Source: Myxococcus dinghuensis (GTDB taxonomy: Bacteria > Myxococcota > Myxococcia > Myxococcales > Myxococcaceae). From it: a DNA stretch of 64,000 nt. A program made the position numbers and the translations under genes. Positions within the stretch are counted from its first letter, which is position 1. Every line of letters starts with the position of its first letter. The DNA lies in NCBI RefSeq assembly GCF_024198235.1, contig NZ_JAKCFB010000024.1, positions 1 to 64,000 on the forward strand, in the 5' to 3' direction. This document shows, in pieces, positions 46,391 to 55,315 of the stretch. The notes under the pieces are model-generated. The model was not told the origin of the DNA and did no database searches. It was given only the letters and a program-made list of their open reading frames with translations.

Positions 46391-47423
46391 GGACGATGCG
46401 CTCGATGAGCGCCACCGCGTCCTTCGCGCCGCCCGCGTACGTCGCGGGCGAGCGTCCCCGCGGGGCGCCGGAGTCCAGCAGCGCCGCGGCCCTCGCCACC
46501 AGCTCCTCGCCGGTGTGGGCCAGCTCCTCCGGACGCAGTCGCAGCGCCTGCCGGTCGTAGCGGCGCTCCCGGGCGAGCGCCACCAGCGGCGTGCCCGTGA
46601 CGCGCGCCTCCTGCACGGTGTTGTACCCGCCCGCCCCCACCAGCACGTCGACGCCGGGCATGACCGCCAGCGCGGGCCACACCTCGCGGGGAGGCACCCG
46701 ACCCGGCTTGCGCTTGCGGCGGCGGGCGTGCGGGTGCTCCGGCGACCAGGGCCCGGGCGGCACCAGCCACCGCACGGCGGCGGCCTCCCCCAGCCGCGCC
46801 TGGAGACGCTCGGCGATGTCCCCCGCCTCCGCGACCTCCACCGCGTTGCCGCTGCCCATCACCGCGAACAGGGGCCGCGCGTCGCCGGACTCCAGGCCGA
46901 ACCACGCGCGGGCCTGCGCGCGGCTCATCCACTCGTCCTGGCCCAGCAACACCCAGGGCGCGGTGCGCACCGCGCGCGGGTGTCCGGCGAAGGCCGCGTC
47001 CTCACCGGGGACGAGCAGCAGGTCGAACGCCTCCACCGCGCTCGCGATGTCGAAGCGCTCCACGTAGGTGGGGTTCAAATCACGGTGCACCAGCACCTTG
47101 CCCATGCGCAGCTCGGGCAGCAGCGGCGCCAGCTCGCCGGCGATGCCGCGAGGGAAGGTGTCCACGACGAGCAGGTCCGGGCGCACGCCCTCCAGCAGGG
47201 CCTCCACCGCCTCGCGGACCGCGTCCTTGTCCAGGGCCGCGCTCAGCCGGTACACGCGACCGCCCGGCCCGAGCATGGCCTCCAACGGCATGTCCGGCGC
47301 GAAGTCGCTGTTGGTCACCAACGACACGCGGTGGCCCCGCTTCAGCGCCACGCGCGCCAGGGCACACGAGCGCGTGAAGTGGCCCATGCCTCCGCCCAGC
47401 GCGTAGAGGAGCCACCGCGCCAT
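46380..47423 (-). CDS. MurG-like (GT-B) glycosyltransferase
   Basis: A 347-residue GT-B protein. The N-terminal glycine loop is LLYALGGGMGHFTRSCALARV, followed by VRPDLLVVDTFPRGIAGELA. The C-terminal nucleotide-sugar region contains PGVDVLVGAGGYNTVQEARV with TGTPLVALARERRYDRQALR, as in MurG and UDP-glycosyltransferases. A Lys/Arg-rich stretch lies at about residue 235. It is the last gene of a four-gene operon, and its start overlaps the preceding stop (TGATG at 47421-47425). Donor and acceptor are unknown. Confidence 0.82.
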   Translation of the reverse strand: MARWLLYALGGGMGHFTRSCALARVALKRGHRVSLVTNSDFAPDMPLEAMLGPGGRVYRLSAALDKDAVREAVEALLEGVRPDLLVVDTFPRGIAGELAPLLPELRMGKVLVHRDLNPTYVERFDIASAVEAFDLLLVPGEDAAFAGHPRAVRTAPWVLLGQDEWMSRAQARAWFGLESGDARPLFAVMGSGNAVEVAEAGDIAERLQARLGEAAAVRWLVPPGPWSPEHPHARRRKRKPGRVPPREVWPALAVMPGVDVLVGAGGYNTVQEARVTGTPLVALARERRYDRQALRLRPEELAHTGEELVARAAALLDSGAPRGRSPATYAGGAKDAVALIERIVLSA

Positions 47424-47767
47424 CAGCTTCCGACCATGTCCTCTTCGAACGCGGCGTCACCCTCGTGGCGCAGGCTCCCGCCATCCGCCTCGGTGAAGTC
47501 GTGCGGGTCCCTCGACGTGCGCTGGCCCCAGAAGGAGTTCGGCCCGCCGTAGTAGCCGTAGTCGTCGTAGTAGTAGCTCGCGTCGTCCTCCGTCTCGCGG
47601 GTGGCGGTCCCGGCGCACGCGGTGCACACCAGCGCGCCCTCCTCGGTCGACGTGAGGTGCGCGTCACAGACGCGCCTGCCGCAGTTGGGGCACAGCGCCT
47701 CGGCGGGCAGACCGCACTCGCGGGTGAAGAGGAAGCCCGTGGCCACCTGACAGGTCTCTGCGTTCAT
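47423..47767 (-). CDS. Small cysteine-rich (zinc-ribbon-like) protein
   Basis: A 114-residue protein with six cysteines and one His in the N-terminal half (ATGFLFTRECGLPAEALC, CPNCGRRVCDAHL, LVCTACAG), consistent with a B-box-like double zinc module. A Tyr/Asp/Gly-rich tail (DDASYYYDDYGYYGGPNSFW) follows. There is no signal peptide or membrane segment. It sits between a lipoprotein gene (31 bp upstream) and the overlapping glycosyltransferase gene. Confidence 0.72.
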   Translation of the reverse strand: MNAETCQVATGFLFTRECGLPAEALCPNCGRRVCDAHLTSTEEGALVCTACAGTATRETEDDASYYYDDYGYYGGPNSFWGQRTSRDPHDFTEADGGSLRHEGDAAFEEDMVGS

Positions 47768-47798
47768 GAGCGGAGCGGCTCCGGTGGGGTCGAGGGGC

Positions 47799-48455
47799 TC
47801 ACGGCGCGGCGGCCGTGGGCGGAGTCTGGAGTTGATGGAGCAGCGCCACGCGCAGCGGCAGGTCGAGCTTCTCGAAGGCGAGGCAGGCCACCGCGTCCGC
47901 GCGCACGTCGGACTTCGTGGCGAGCAGCGTCCGCCCGCCCGCGTCCTTCAGCGACACCTTGCCCTCGCGCACCTTCACCCGGGCCACCTCGACGCCGGAG
48001 GCCTCCTGCACGCGGGCGCCGTCCTCGTCCGGCGACACGGTGTACAGGAGCGCGCCCCGGGAGTCGTTGAGCCGCCAGCCCGTCCCCTGGCGCGCGAGCG
48101 TGTAGAGGACCTGCTGCTGCGCGCCGTCGCGCACGGTGAGCGCGCCGCCCGCGGAGCCCACGACGTGCGCCAGCGGCACGTCCTGGGGGTCGGACACCTT
48201 GAGCGACACGCCCTTCCACTTGAGGCGGGCCAGCTCGCGGTTGTCGCCATCCACCAGCTTGGCGCCGTCGTCCTTCGGCTTGAGGGAGAAGCGCTCGCGG
48301 TCGTCGGCGTCCTTGAACTTGAGCTTGCCGGCGGACGCGGTGTCGTCCTGCTCCGCCTCCGCGGCGGACGCCCGCGTCGTCGGGACCTCGGAGCCCGAGG
48401 GCTTCGAGCAGCCGACCCACAGCAGGAGGGCCAACCAGGGCAGGTGTCGAATCAT
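47799..48455 (-). CDS. Lipoprotein of unknown function
   Basis: A 218-residue lipoprotein (LPWLALLLWVGCSKP, lipobox Cys at 16). The mature part is made of repeated beta strands, with internally similar units such as KLKFKDADDRERFSLKPKDD, KLVDGDNRELARLKWKGVSL and GKVSLKDAGGRTLLATKSD. The ATG overlaps the stop of the upstream membrane-protein gene (ATGA at 48452-48455), so the pair is coupled. Function is unknown. Confidence 0.78.
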   Translation of the reverse strand: MIRHLPWLALLLWVGCSKPSGSEVPTTRASAAEAEQDDTASAGKLKFKDADDRERFSLKPKDDGAKLVDGDNRELARLKWKGVSLKVSDPQDVPLAHVVGSAGGALTVRDGAQQQVLYTLARQGTGWRLNDSRGALLYTVSPDEDGARVQEASGVEVARVKVREGKVSLKDAGGRTLLATKSDVRADAVACLAFEKLDLPLRVALLHQLQTPPTAAAP

Positions 48456-49477
48456 GGCGTGGCCCTCGAGGGAGACTTGCGCTGGGAGGCGGTGGAGTAG
48501 TTGAGCACCTGGTAGAGGCTGAGCATCATCATCAGGAACGTCCGGGTCGCGTCCGGCACGGTCTCCACCCAGCGCCCGTTGATGTCTCGGCTCTGGTTCG
48601 GGGTGCCGGTGCCGTACTCGTTCTGGGAGTAGTCCGGCTGGGTGTCGTTCTGGCTGGGGTCCACCGCCAGCCACTCCAACGGCAGGCGGGTGCGCAGCGC
48701 GAGCCGGTCCTCGGACACGTCGAGGCGCGTGTCCGTGACGCACGCGGGCAGCTTCAACGCCTTCCGGGCGGCCCCCTCGAGCGAGACGAGGTCCGGGTGG
48801 CGCTCGGGCTTCACCCGGAGCTGGACGCCGAGGACGGTACTGCTCTTCGACTTGTGCTTCGTCTTCACCTTGCCCCGGTAGTTGCGCTTGGACCGCGAGC
48901 GCTTCTGGAGCCACTCCTCCATGGTGAGGCGCAGGTGCGTGCCATCCGCGAGCCGGACCTGGAGCTGGAGCCAGGGGTCCACGTAGTCGTTCGTCGTCCA
49001 GTCCCCCGCCCGCCCGGAGCCCTTCCACTTCTCCGTCGCGTCCAGGTCGGTGAGGTCCAGGTTCAGCGTCAGGGGCTCGTCCGGGGGGATGTCCTTGCGC
49101 AGCCGCCGCAGGAGGTACATCACCAGTTGGTAGCGACGGTCGGGCAGGTCCCGCTTGCCGAGGCCGTGGTTCTTGCTCAGGCAGACCAGGGTCGCGACGA
49201 GCGAGACGATGAACACGCCCCCGAGCACCCACGCCACCACCCCGGAGAACGCGTCCGCGAAGAGGCACATGAGGCAGAGCACGAAGGAGATGCTGGCCGC
49301 AGCCGTGGCCGTCTTCCCCCGCCCCGACCACTTCTCGCGCAGGGCGGCCACGACGTCATCGATGCTCTCGAAGAAGTCCAGGTCGTCCATCACCTGCGCC
49401 AGGGGCGCGGTCTTGGAATAGCGCGGCTGACGCTCCATCTGGTGGACCAGGGTTTCGAGGTCGTAATCGCGGGACAC
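48452..49477 (-). CDS. Membrane protein of unknown function, first gene of envelope operon
   Basis: A 341-residue protein with two adjacent membrane helices (about 57-77 and 80-100) and a large soluble C-terminal domain (about 105-310) rich in Lys/Arg (EEWLQKRSRSKRNYRGKVKT) and beta strands. A final hydrophobic stretch (TRFLMMMLSLYQVL-like, about 312-327) could be a membrane-associated helix. No family is recognised. It heads the four-gene operon of lipoprotein, zinc-ribbon protein and glycosyltransferase. Confidence 0.75.
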   Translation of the reverse strand: MSRDYDLETLVHQMERQPRYSKTAPLAQVMDDLDFFESIDDVVAALREKWSGRGKTATAAASISFVLCLMCLFADAFSGVVAWVLGGVFIVSLVATLVCLSKNHGLGKRDLPDRRYQLVMYLLRRLRKDIPPDEPLTLNLDLTDLDATEKWKGSGRAGDWTTNDYVDPWLQLQVRLADGTHLRLTMEEWLQKRSRSKRNYRGKVKTKHKSKSSTVLGVQLRVKPERHPDLVSLEGAARKALKLPACVTDTRLDVSEDRLALRTRLPLEWLAVDPSQNDTQPDYSQNEYGTGTPNQSRDINGRWVETVPDATRTFLMMMLSLYQVLNYSTASQRKSPSRATP

Positions 49478-49590
49478 GACGAGGACTCCCCCTCAGAGTC
49501 AGAGTCGAGACGGCCGAGCGTATGGGTCCGCCGGGTGAGGGTCAAACCCGGGCGTTTGCGCGGGTCCACGAGGCGCGATAGCACCCATGC

Positions 49591-50868
49591 GTGGCCTTCA
49601 CGTCCGGCGCTTCGGGAATCATCTACGCCTCGTTCGATCGCTTCCCCGCTCCCAAGGGAGCGGCCGTGCACATCCGGGCGTTCGTGGAGGCCCTGGGCGC
49701 GGCCTTCGGCGGCGTGGACCTGGTGGCCCTGCGGGACGCCGCCACCACGCCCCTGGGTGCGCAGCCGCTCGCGCAGGGGGTGACGTATCACCCGTTGGAG
49801 GCTCGGGGGAGAGACCTGGTGGCGCAGGCCCTCTCGTTCCGCTCGCACCTGGCCGCCTGGTGGCGGGGCAGGCCCCGCGCCTCCGTGGTCCACGTGCGCT
49901 CCATCTTCGAGGGCTACCCGCTCGCTCTCGCGAAGGAGTCGCTGACGGACGCGCTGGTGTTCGAGGTGAACGGGCTGCCGTCCATCGAGCTGAAGTACCA
50001 CCACCCGGACGTGGCGGATGACGTGGAGCTGCTGCGCAAGCTGGAGGTGCAGGAGGACACGTGCATCGCGCGCGCGGACCTGCTGGTGACGCCGAGCGCG
50101 GTGACGGCGGAGTACCTGGTGACGCGGGGTGCGCAGGCGTCGCGCGTGCGGGTGATTCCCAATGGCGCGGACCTGGAGGTGTTCCGCTACGCGCCGCCCC
50201 GCGCGACGGAGCCGGGGCGTCCGGTGCGGCTGCTCTACAGCGGGACGATGACGTCCTGGCAGGGCGTGCATCACGCCATCGAGGCCTGTCGCCTGTTGCG
50301 CCGGGAGCTGCCCACGGTGCTGACGCTGGTGGGGCCGCTGCGCAGGCACCAGCGCCGCGCGTTGATGGACCGCTGCGGAGACCTGTTGCTGGAGGGCGCG
50401 GTGGAATTGCTGGAGCCCCTGCCCCAGGACGCGCTCGCGGCGCTGCACCATGACTGCGACGCGGTGCTGGTGCCGCTGCCGGTGAACGACCGCAACTGCG
50501 TGCAGGGCTGTTGTCCGTTGAAGCTGCTGGAGGCGATGGCGTCGGGCACGCCGGTCATCGCCAGCAACCTGCCCGTGGTGCGCGACATCGCCGGTCCCGA
50601 CGAGGTGATGTTGATTCGGCCGGGCGCTCCCAAGGCCATCGCCGAGGCGGTGAAGGCGCTGCGCGCGAACGTGGACCTGGGCCCCGCGCTGAGCGCCCGG
50701 GCCCGAGCACGCGTGGAGCGGGACTTCTCGTGGACCCAGGCGCGCGAGGCGCTGGTGCGGACCTACGAGACGACGTTCGGGCTGAAGCGGTTGGAGCGAC
50801 CGTCAGCGCTCGCGGCGACCGACGACTGGACCCGCTCGGATGCGCACCGCGACGACGCCTCCGCGTAG
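49591..50868 (+). CDS. Glycosyltransferase family 4 (GT-B)
   Basis: A 425-residue GT4 protein. The N-terminal half contains FPAPKGAAVHIRAFVEALGA (glycine-rich acceptor loop). The donor half contains VRVIPNGADLEVFRYAPP, VRLLYSGTMTSWQGVHHAIE, and the E-x7-E region CCPLKLLEAMASGTPVIASN. The start is a GTG at 49591 with no strong ribosome site. An extra C-terminal tail of about 25 residues (KRLERPSALAATDDWTRSDA) looks non-conserved, and its coding sequence recurs in decayed form downstream. It probably adds a sugar in polysaccharide or lipopolysaccharide synthesis. Confidence 0.87.
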   Translation: MAFTSGASGIIYASFDRFPAPKGAAVHIRAFVEALGAAFGGVDLVALRDAATTPLGAQPLAQGVTYHPLEARGRDLVAQALSFRSHLAAWWRGRPRASVVHVRSIFEGYPLALAKESLTDALVFEVNGLPSIELKYHHPDVADDVELLRKLEVQEDTCIARADLLVTPSAVTAEYLVTRGAQASRVRVIPNGADLEVFRYAPPRATEPGRPVRLLYSGTMTSWQGVHHAIEACRLLRRELPTVLTLVGPLRRHQRRALMDRCGDLLLEGAVELLEPLPQDALAALHHDCDAVLVPLPVNDRNCVQGCCPLKLLEAMASGTPVIASNLPVVRDIAGPDEVMLIRPGAPKAIAEAVKALRANVDLGPALSARARARVERDFSWTQAREALVRTYETTFGLKRLERPSALAATDDWTRSDAHRDDASA

Positions 50869-51167
50869 CAGACCTATGAGGCGACGTTCATCGGAACGCC
50901 ATGCGGAGCTGCTCACGAGCGGACGACCCGCCTGGACGCATGTCTGCATGACGCTCCGATGAGACGACGTTCGCGCTGAAGCGCCATGCTGGGTTCGCAG
51001 CGCTTCGCGAATCCGCCAGCCTGGATGCACGCCGCGCCAGCGCCCCCGCGCAGGTCCGTGCGGCACCACGGCCTCGCGGAGACGACGCTCGGGCTGAAGT
51101 GCGGGACGCCGCCGTGAGCAGGCCGGGACACGCAACGCAGCGGTGCCCCGGCTTCGCCGCGCCCGAA
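50764..51167 (+). repeat. Decayed tandem copies of the glycosyltransferase gene's 3' end
   Basis: The codons for YETTFGLKR begin at 50764 in the gene. Recognisable derivatives begin at 50875, 50958 and 51076, keeping GAG-ACG-ACG-TTC-GGG-CTG-AAG with changes. Each is followed by a weaker common segment like CTGGATGCACGCCGCG. Spacings are 111, 83 and 118 bases. From 50869 to 51167 there is no gene; this repeat decay accounts for most of the gap. Confidence 0.65.
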
Positions 51168-52358
51168 TCACGCGACCGTGGGAATCGCCCGAGCGAGCAC
51201 GCGGCGCAGCACCTGCGCCTCCGCGTCGGCGGTGAACCCCTCCAGGATGCGACGCCGCGCGGCGGCGCCGATGGCCGCGAGGTGCTCGGGTGAGAGCGAG
51301 AGCACGTCGAGACAGGCCTGTCCCAGGTGGTTCAGCAGCGCCTTCTGGATGATGAACCCGTTGCGCTGATGCTCCACCGCCTCGGGAATTCCTCCCGCGT
51401 CGCTGGCGATGACGGGGCGGCCACACGCCATCGCCTCCAGCAACGCGTTCGGCATGCCCTCCCAGAGCGAGGGCTGGAGATACACGTCGCACAGCCGCAG
51501 GTGCGCCGCGATGGCCTCGGGCGTCTCGAGCGCACCGGACACGAGGATGCGCGCGCCATCCTCCGGGTGCTCCGCGCGATAGGCCACCAGGTGCTCCGCG
51601 TCCCGCGCGCGCACCTCGCCGATGACGAGCAGGCACGCGGGGCGCAACCGGCGCACCTCCGTCAACGCGGACAACAGGAAGGGCAGCCCCTTCTTGTGGC
51701 GCAGCTCACCGGAGAACCCGAGCACCACCTCGTCCGGAGCGATGCCCAGCCGCTCACGGAGCGCCGGGTCCACCGGGCCCGGGGTGAAGACGTCCGTGTC
51801 GACGGCGTTGGGGATGACCTCCACGCGCGCCTCTCGCCCGAGCAGCATCCCCATCTTCCGCCCGAGGTCCCCCGAGGCCGCGGTGAGCACGTCCGCGCGC
51901 TGGAGCGTCCACAGGAGCCGGGCGAAGTCCCCGGGCGGGAACATGAGCTGGTCCACGTCGTTGCCGCGCGCGCTCACGGTGGAGGCGATGCCCACCGACG
52001 CCGCGAACACGACGGCGAGGAAGCCGGGCGGCGACAGGTAGTGGCCCCACACCAGGTCGTAGCGCCGCTTCGTGTGCAGGTGCCCCAGCACATCCAACGT
52101 GTGCTGCATGGACAGGTCCAGGTTCCCGAACAGCCCCAGCCGGTGCAGCGTGGCGCCCCGGGCGAACGGCGTCACCTCCCCCGCGTCCTCCACCGTGCTC
52201 AGCGCGCCGGGGGGCAGCGTCCGCGTCCACGCGAGCACGTCCACCCGGGCCCCCAGCCGGGAGAGCGCCCCCGCCGTGCGCGCCCCACTGCGCGCCAACC
52301 CTCCGATATCCGGGGGAAATCGTTCGGCGAGGAGCAACACACGCGGAGAAGCAGCCAT
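51168..52358 (-). CDS. Glycosyltransferase family 4 (GT-B)
   Basis: A 396-residue GT4 protein. N-terminal PRVLLLAERFPPDIGGLARS with GARTAGALSRLG is the acceptor-side loop, and ASTVSARGNDVDQLMFPPGD follows. The donor side shows VEVIPNAVDTDVFTPGPVDP, VVLGFSGELRHKKGLPFLLS and the E-x7-E segment LQPSLWEGMPNALLEAMACG. All are typical of mannosyl/glucosyl transferases of capsule and LPS pathways. It points away from the following lipoprotein gene and toward the other GT4 gene, with the decayed repeats between. Confidence 0.9.
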   Translation of the reverse strand: MAASPRVLLLAERFPPDIGGLARSGARTAGALSRLGARVDVLAWTRTLPPGALSTVEDAGEVTPFARGATLHRLGLFGNLDLSMQHTLDVLGHLHTKRRYDLVWGHYLSPPGFLAVVFAASVGIASTVSARGNDVDQLMFPPGDFARLLWTLQRADVLTAASGDLGRKMGMLLGREARVEVIPNAVDTDVFTPGPVDPALRERLGIAPDEVVLGFSGELRHKKGLPFLLSALTEVRRLRPACLLVIGEVRARDAEHLVAYRAEHPEDGARILVSGALETPEAIAAHLRLCDVYLQPSLWEGMPNALLEAMACGRPVIASDAGGIPEAVEHQRNGFIIQKALLNHLGQACLDVLSLSPEHLAAIGAAARRRILEGFTADAEAQVLRRVLARAIPTVA

Positions 52359-52549
52359 GGCGCCAATCTACCCGCCCACGCCTCGGAGGCACCCGCGGAG
52401 TGACGCGGTGGGGCGCGCCCGACCCTCGATGCCAGGAAGTCGGGAGGTTGAATAAAAGCCGACAGGGCGCGTCGAGGGCCACGGTGGGAGCACCCCCTTT
52501 CAGCCAGCCTGGGCCGGTCCCTGGCGCTCCCCGGAGGCACGTCAGACCT

Positions 52550-55303
52550 ATGCACGCTCGACACTGGTGGGCACTCGCGCTCGCGACGGGAACGCTCACG
52601 GGCTGCATCGTGGAGCACCCGGACCTCGACACGGAGCCGCCGCCGTGGGCCCAGCCGGACCCCGACCCCTTCGAGCCCGGCCCCTCGACGCCCGACTCCC
52701 CTGACTTCGAGCTGAGCCGCCTCACCGGCCCGTCGACCCTGGGCGAGGCTCCCCAGCAGGTCACGGCGCGCGTCTGCAATTACGGCACGAGCGCGGGGAC
52801 GACGGAGGTGGCCTTCTTCCTCACCACCTCCCAATCCATCGGCGCGACCGAGGTGCTGCTGGCGCGCAGTGCCCGCGTCTCCCTGCGGCCGGACGAGTGT
52901 CAGCAGGTGTCCTCGTGGGTGAGCGCCCAGGCGGCGACGGAGGGCATCTACTTCGTGAGCGGACGGGCGGACCCGGATGGGCTCGTCAACGAGACGCGCG
53001 AGGGTGACAACGTCGTCATCGGCAACACCGTCTTCGTGGACCGCACCCCGCCGGAGACGCCGTCGCCCGTGTGGGTCAAGTCGGGCGAGGGGCCCGCGCA
53101 TCGACTGACGCTGCACACGGAGCCGGGCGCCTCCGTGTTCGTGTACCCGGGCGCGGGCTGCAAGGGCACGCCGGTGGCCAACACGCAGGTGGGCGAGAGC
53201 GCGTACTGCGAGGTCCCCATCCAGGTGCCCTCGACGCCGGGCGCGCCCTACTCGGTGCGCGTCTACGACGGCGTGGGCAACGGCTCGCACTGCAGCCCCA
53301 CGGTCCAGTACCCCACGAGCGGCGGCGGCACCGGCGGGACGCAGCGACTGGCGCCGGTGCTCGTGAGCATCAGCCCCACCTCTCCGAACCAGGGCCTGAC
53401 GCCGACCTTCGGCGGCCGCGCCGAGCCGCGCGTCACGGTGGACATCTTCAAGAGCGCGGACTGCCAGGGCCCGGTGGAGAAGACGCTGACCACGGACGCC
53501 AACGGCGCGTTCTCCTTCCAGGTGACGGTGGCGAAGGACGCGGCGGTGAAGGTGTCCGCGCGGGCGCGGGACGCGAGCGGCTACGCCACGCCGTCCACCT
53601 GCTCGAACCCGCTGGAGTACCAGAACGACAGCACCCCGCCGGCGCCGCCGCGGGTGACGGACGTGAAGTGGCAGTACTTCGACTCGGGCCGGGAGCTGTG
53701 GGTGACGGGCACCGCGGAGCCGTACGCGACGGTGGGCGTGTTCATCGACGTTGCGTGCACGGGGGAGCCCATCCGCATGGTGCAGACGGACGCGCAGGGG
53801 CGGTTCAGCGCGAGCGCTCCGTTCGGCGCGGGCGGCAGCCACCGCGTGTTCCTGGCGGCGAGGGACCTGGCCTACAACTTCTCCGCCTGCTTCGAGGGGC
53901 CCGCCTACGAGCTGCGCTGCCCGCCGGGAACGGCGGACTGCGACGGGCGTTCGTCCAACGGGTGCGAGGTCGACCTGACCAAGAACCCGAACCACTGCGG
54001 GACGTGCGGCAATTCGTGCCAGGACAACCCGTACGCGGACGGCGTCTGCGTGGCGGCGACGTGCGGCAACACCTGCGCGCCGGGGTACTACGACTGCGAC
54101 GGGAACACCGCGAACGGCTGCGAGTCGCGGACGCAGTGCTCGCCGCAGACGTGCACCATCCACAAGCCGAGTGAGCTGATGATCACCGACGTGTCCGTGG
54201 TGGACGACCCGGTGCGCACGGCGCCGGGCGGCCCGTGGCACTTCGGCACGGTGATGCGGGAGATGGCAGGCGGACAGGACCCGTCCGAGCTGGTGCGTGG
54301 GTGGCTGAAGACGTGGCTGACGAAGCAGATGGTGAACGGGCTGGAGATTCCGCCGCGTCCGGAGATGCAGACGCAGGTCCTGGGCCCGTGGGAGGCGCGC
54401 AGCGGCGGGCCGTCGAAGCCGCTGGACTTCAACACCGCGCCGTTCCGACTGCTGGCCATCGTCAACCGCCTCGACCTGCGCCACGAGGGCTTCCAGGCGG
54501 GTGAGGGGCGCTTCATCTACGGCGTGGTGGCGCCGAACGGCGCGCCGCTCGAGTTCACCGTCATCCTGGAGTACGCGCTGCCGGGTGGCTCCGCGCCGGC
54601 CATCCAGGCCTGGGCGGAGGACTGGCACGCGCTGGGCGCGGTGCGCGTGGGCAGCCCCGGCTACAACGCGAAGCTCCAGGCGCTCACGGACCGCTTCTCG
54701 AAGGCGGGGGTGATGTCGGGCCGCCACGTGGGCAGCGCGCTGAACCAGATTCGCACCAACGAAATCCAGTTGGCGGAGCCGTGGGAGATGCGCGAGTTCG
54801 TGCTCTCGCCGCTGGGGCTCCTGCCGACGACGGTGAAGCTCACGCCGGCGAACCACTTCGAGAACACGCAGATGCTGGCGGACTACCTGATGCAGAACCA
54901 GACGGACGTGCTCGCGGAGAACCACGTCGTGCCGGACAGCATGGGGGGCATCCCCTTCCTGGGGGCAAACGCGCTGGTGCCGCTGGACTTCTTCTGGCGC
55001 GCGCCGAACGTGTCGAACGAGGTGCGCCACAAGTTCTCCCTCAACACGTGCAGCGGCTGCCACGCGGGCGAGACGCAGACGGAGTTCCTCCACGTGGCAC
55101 CCCGGCAGGCGGGACGGGCGTCGACGCTGTCCCCGTTCCTCCAGGGCACCACGGTGACCGACCCGGTGACGAAGACGGTGCGGCCCTTCGACGACCTCAC
55201 GCGCCGCGCGGAGGACCTGAAGGCGCTGGTGTGCGCGCCGAACCTGGGCCTCAAGTCCGGCCACGTGGCGCCGTCCAACCTGCCCCGCGCCCGCGTCCAC
55301 TGA
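52550..55303 (+). CDS. Large multi-domain lipoprotein: adhesion-type modules plus C-terminal CxxCH domain
   Basis: A 917-residue lipoprotein (LALATGTLTGCIVE, lipobox Cys at 18). In order: a CARDB-like module (about 50-165), a short module (about 170-255), two bacterial Ig-like modules (about 265-350 and 355-450), and a MopE-like Cys-rich segment with CDGRSSNGCEVDLTKNPNHC and GTCGNSCQDN (about 460-530). The C-terminal domain of about 370 residues carries one CSGCH motif (near 845), a possible covalent haem or a plain metal site. The ATG at 52550 starts the signal. Surface exposure is likely. The role of the C-terminal domain is unknown. Confidence 0.82.
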   Translation: MHARHWWALALATGTLTGCIVEHPDLDTEPPPWAQPDPDPFEPGPSTPDSPDFELSRLTGPSTLGEAPQQVTARVCNYGTSAGTTEVAFFLTTSQSIGATEVLLARSARVSLRPDECQQVSSWVSAQAATEGIYFVSGRADPDGLVNETREGDNVVIGNTVFVDRTPPETPSPVWVKSGEGPAHRLTLHTEPGASVFVYPGAGCKGTPVANTQVGESAYCEVPIQVPSTPGAPYSVRVYDGVGNGSHCSPTVQYPTSGGGTGGTQRLAPVLVSISPTSPNQGLTPTFGGRAEPRVTVDIFKSADCQGPVEKTLTTDANGAFSFQVTVAKDAAVKVSARARDASGYATPSTCSNPLEYQNDSTPPAPPRVTDVKWQYFDSGRELWVTGTAEPYATVGVFIDVACTGEPIRMVQTDAQGRFSASAPFGAGGSHRVFLAARDLAYNFSACFEGPAYELRCPPGTADCDGRSSNGCEVDLTKNPNHCGTCGNSCQDNPYADGVCVAATCGNTCAPGYYDCDGNTANGCESRTQCSPQTCTIHKPSELMITDVSVVDDPVRTAPGGPWHFGTVMREMAGGQDPSELVRGWLKTWLTKQMVNGLEIPPRPEMQTQVLGPWEARSGGPSKPLDFNTAPFRLLAIVNRLDLRHEGFQAGEGRFIYGVVAPNGAPLEFTVILEYALPGGSAPAIQAWAEDWHALGAVRVGSPGYNAKLQALTDRFSKAGVMSGRHVGSALNQIRTNEIQLAEPWEMREFVLSPLGLLPTTVKLTPANHFENTQMLADYLMQNQTDVLAENHVVPDSMGGIPFLGANALVPLDFFWRAPNVSNEVRHKFSLNTCSGCHAGETQTEFLHVAPRQAGRASTLSPFLQGTTVTDPVTKTVRPFDDLTRRAEDLKALVCAPNLGLKSGHVAPSNLPRARVH

Positions 55304-55309
55304 CGCGGG
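55290..55309. terminator. Hairpin at the end of convergent genes
   Basis: CCCGCGTC-CACT-GACGCGGG, a perfect 8-bp stem, overlaps the stop of the large lipoprotein gene and lies seven bases from the end of the convergent vWA gene. Confidence 0.55.
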
Positions 55310-55315
55310 GAGTGG

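Noticed and set aside
52199..55300. 1000-codon open frame opposite the large lipoprotein
   Set aside because: Same cause: low stop frequency opposite a G+C-rich gene, Arg/His-rich translation and no motif.
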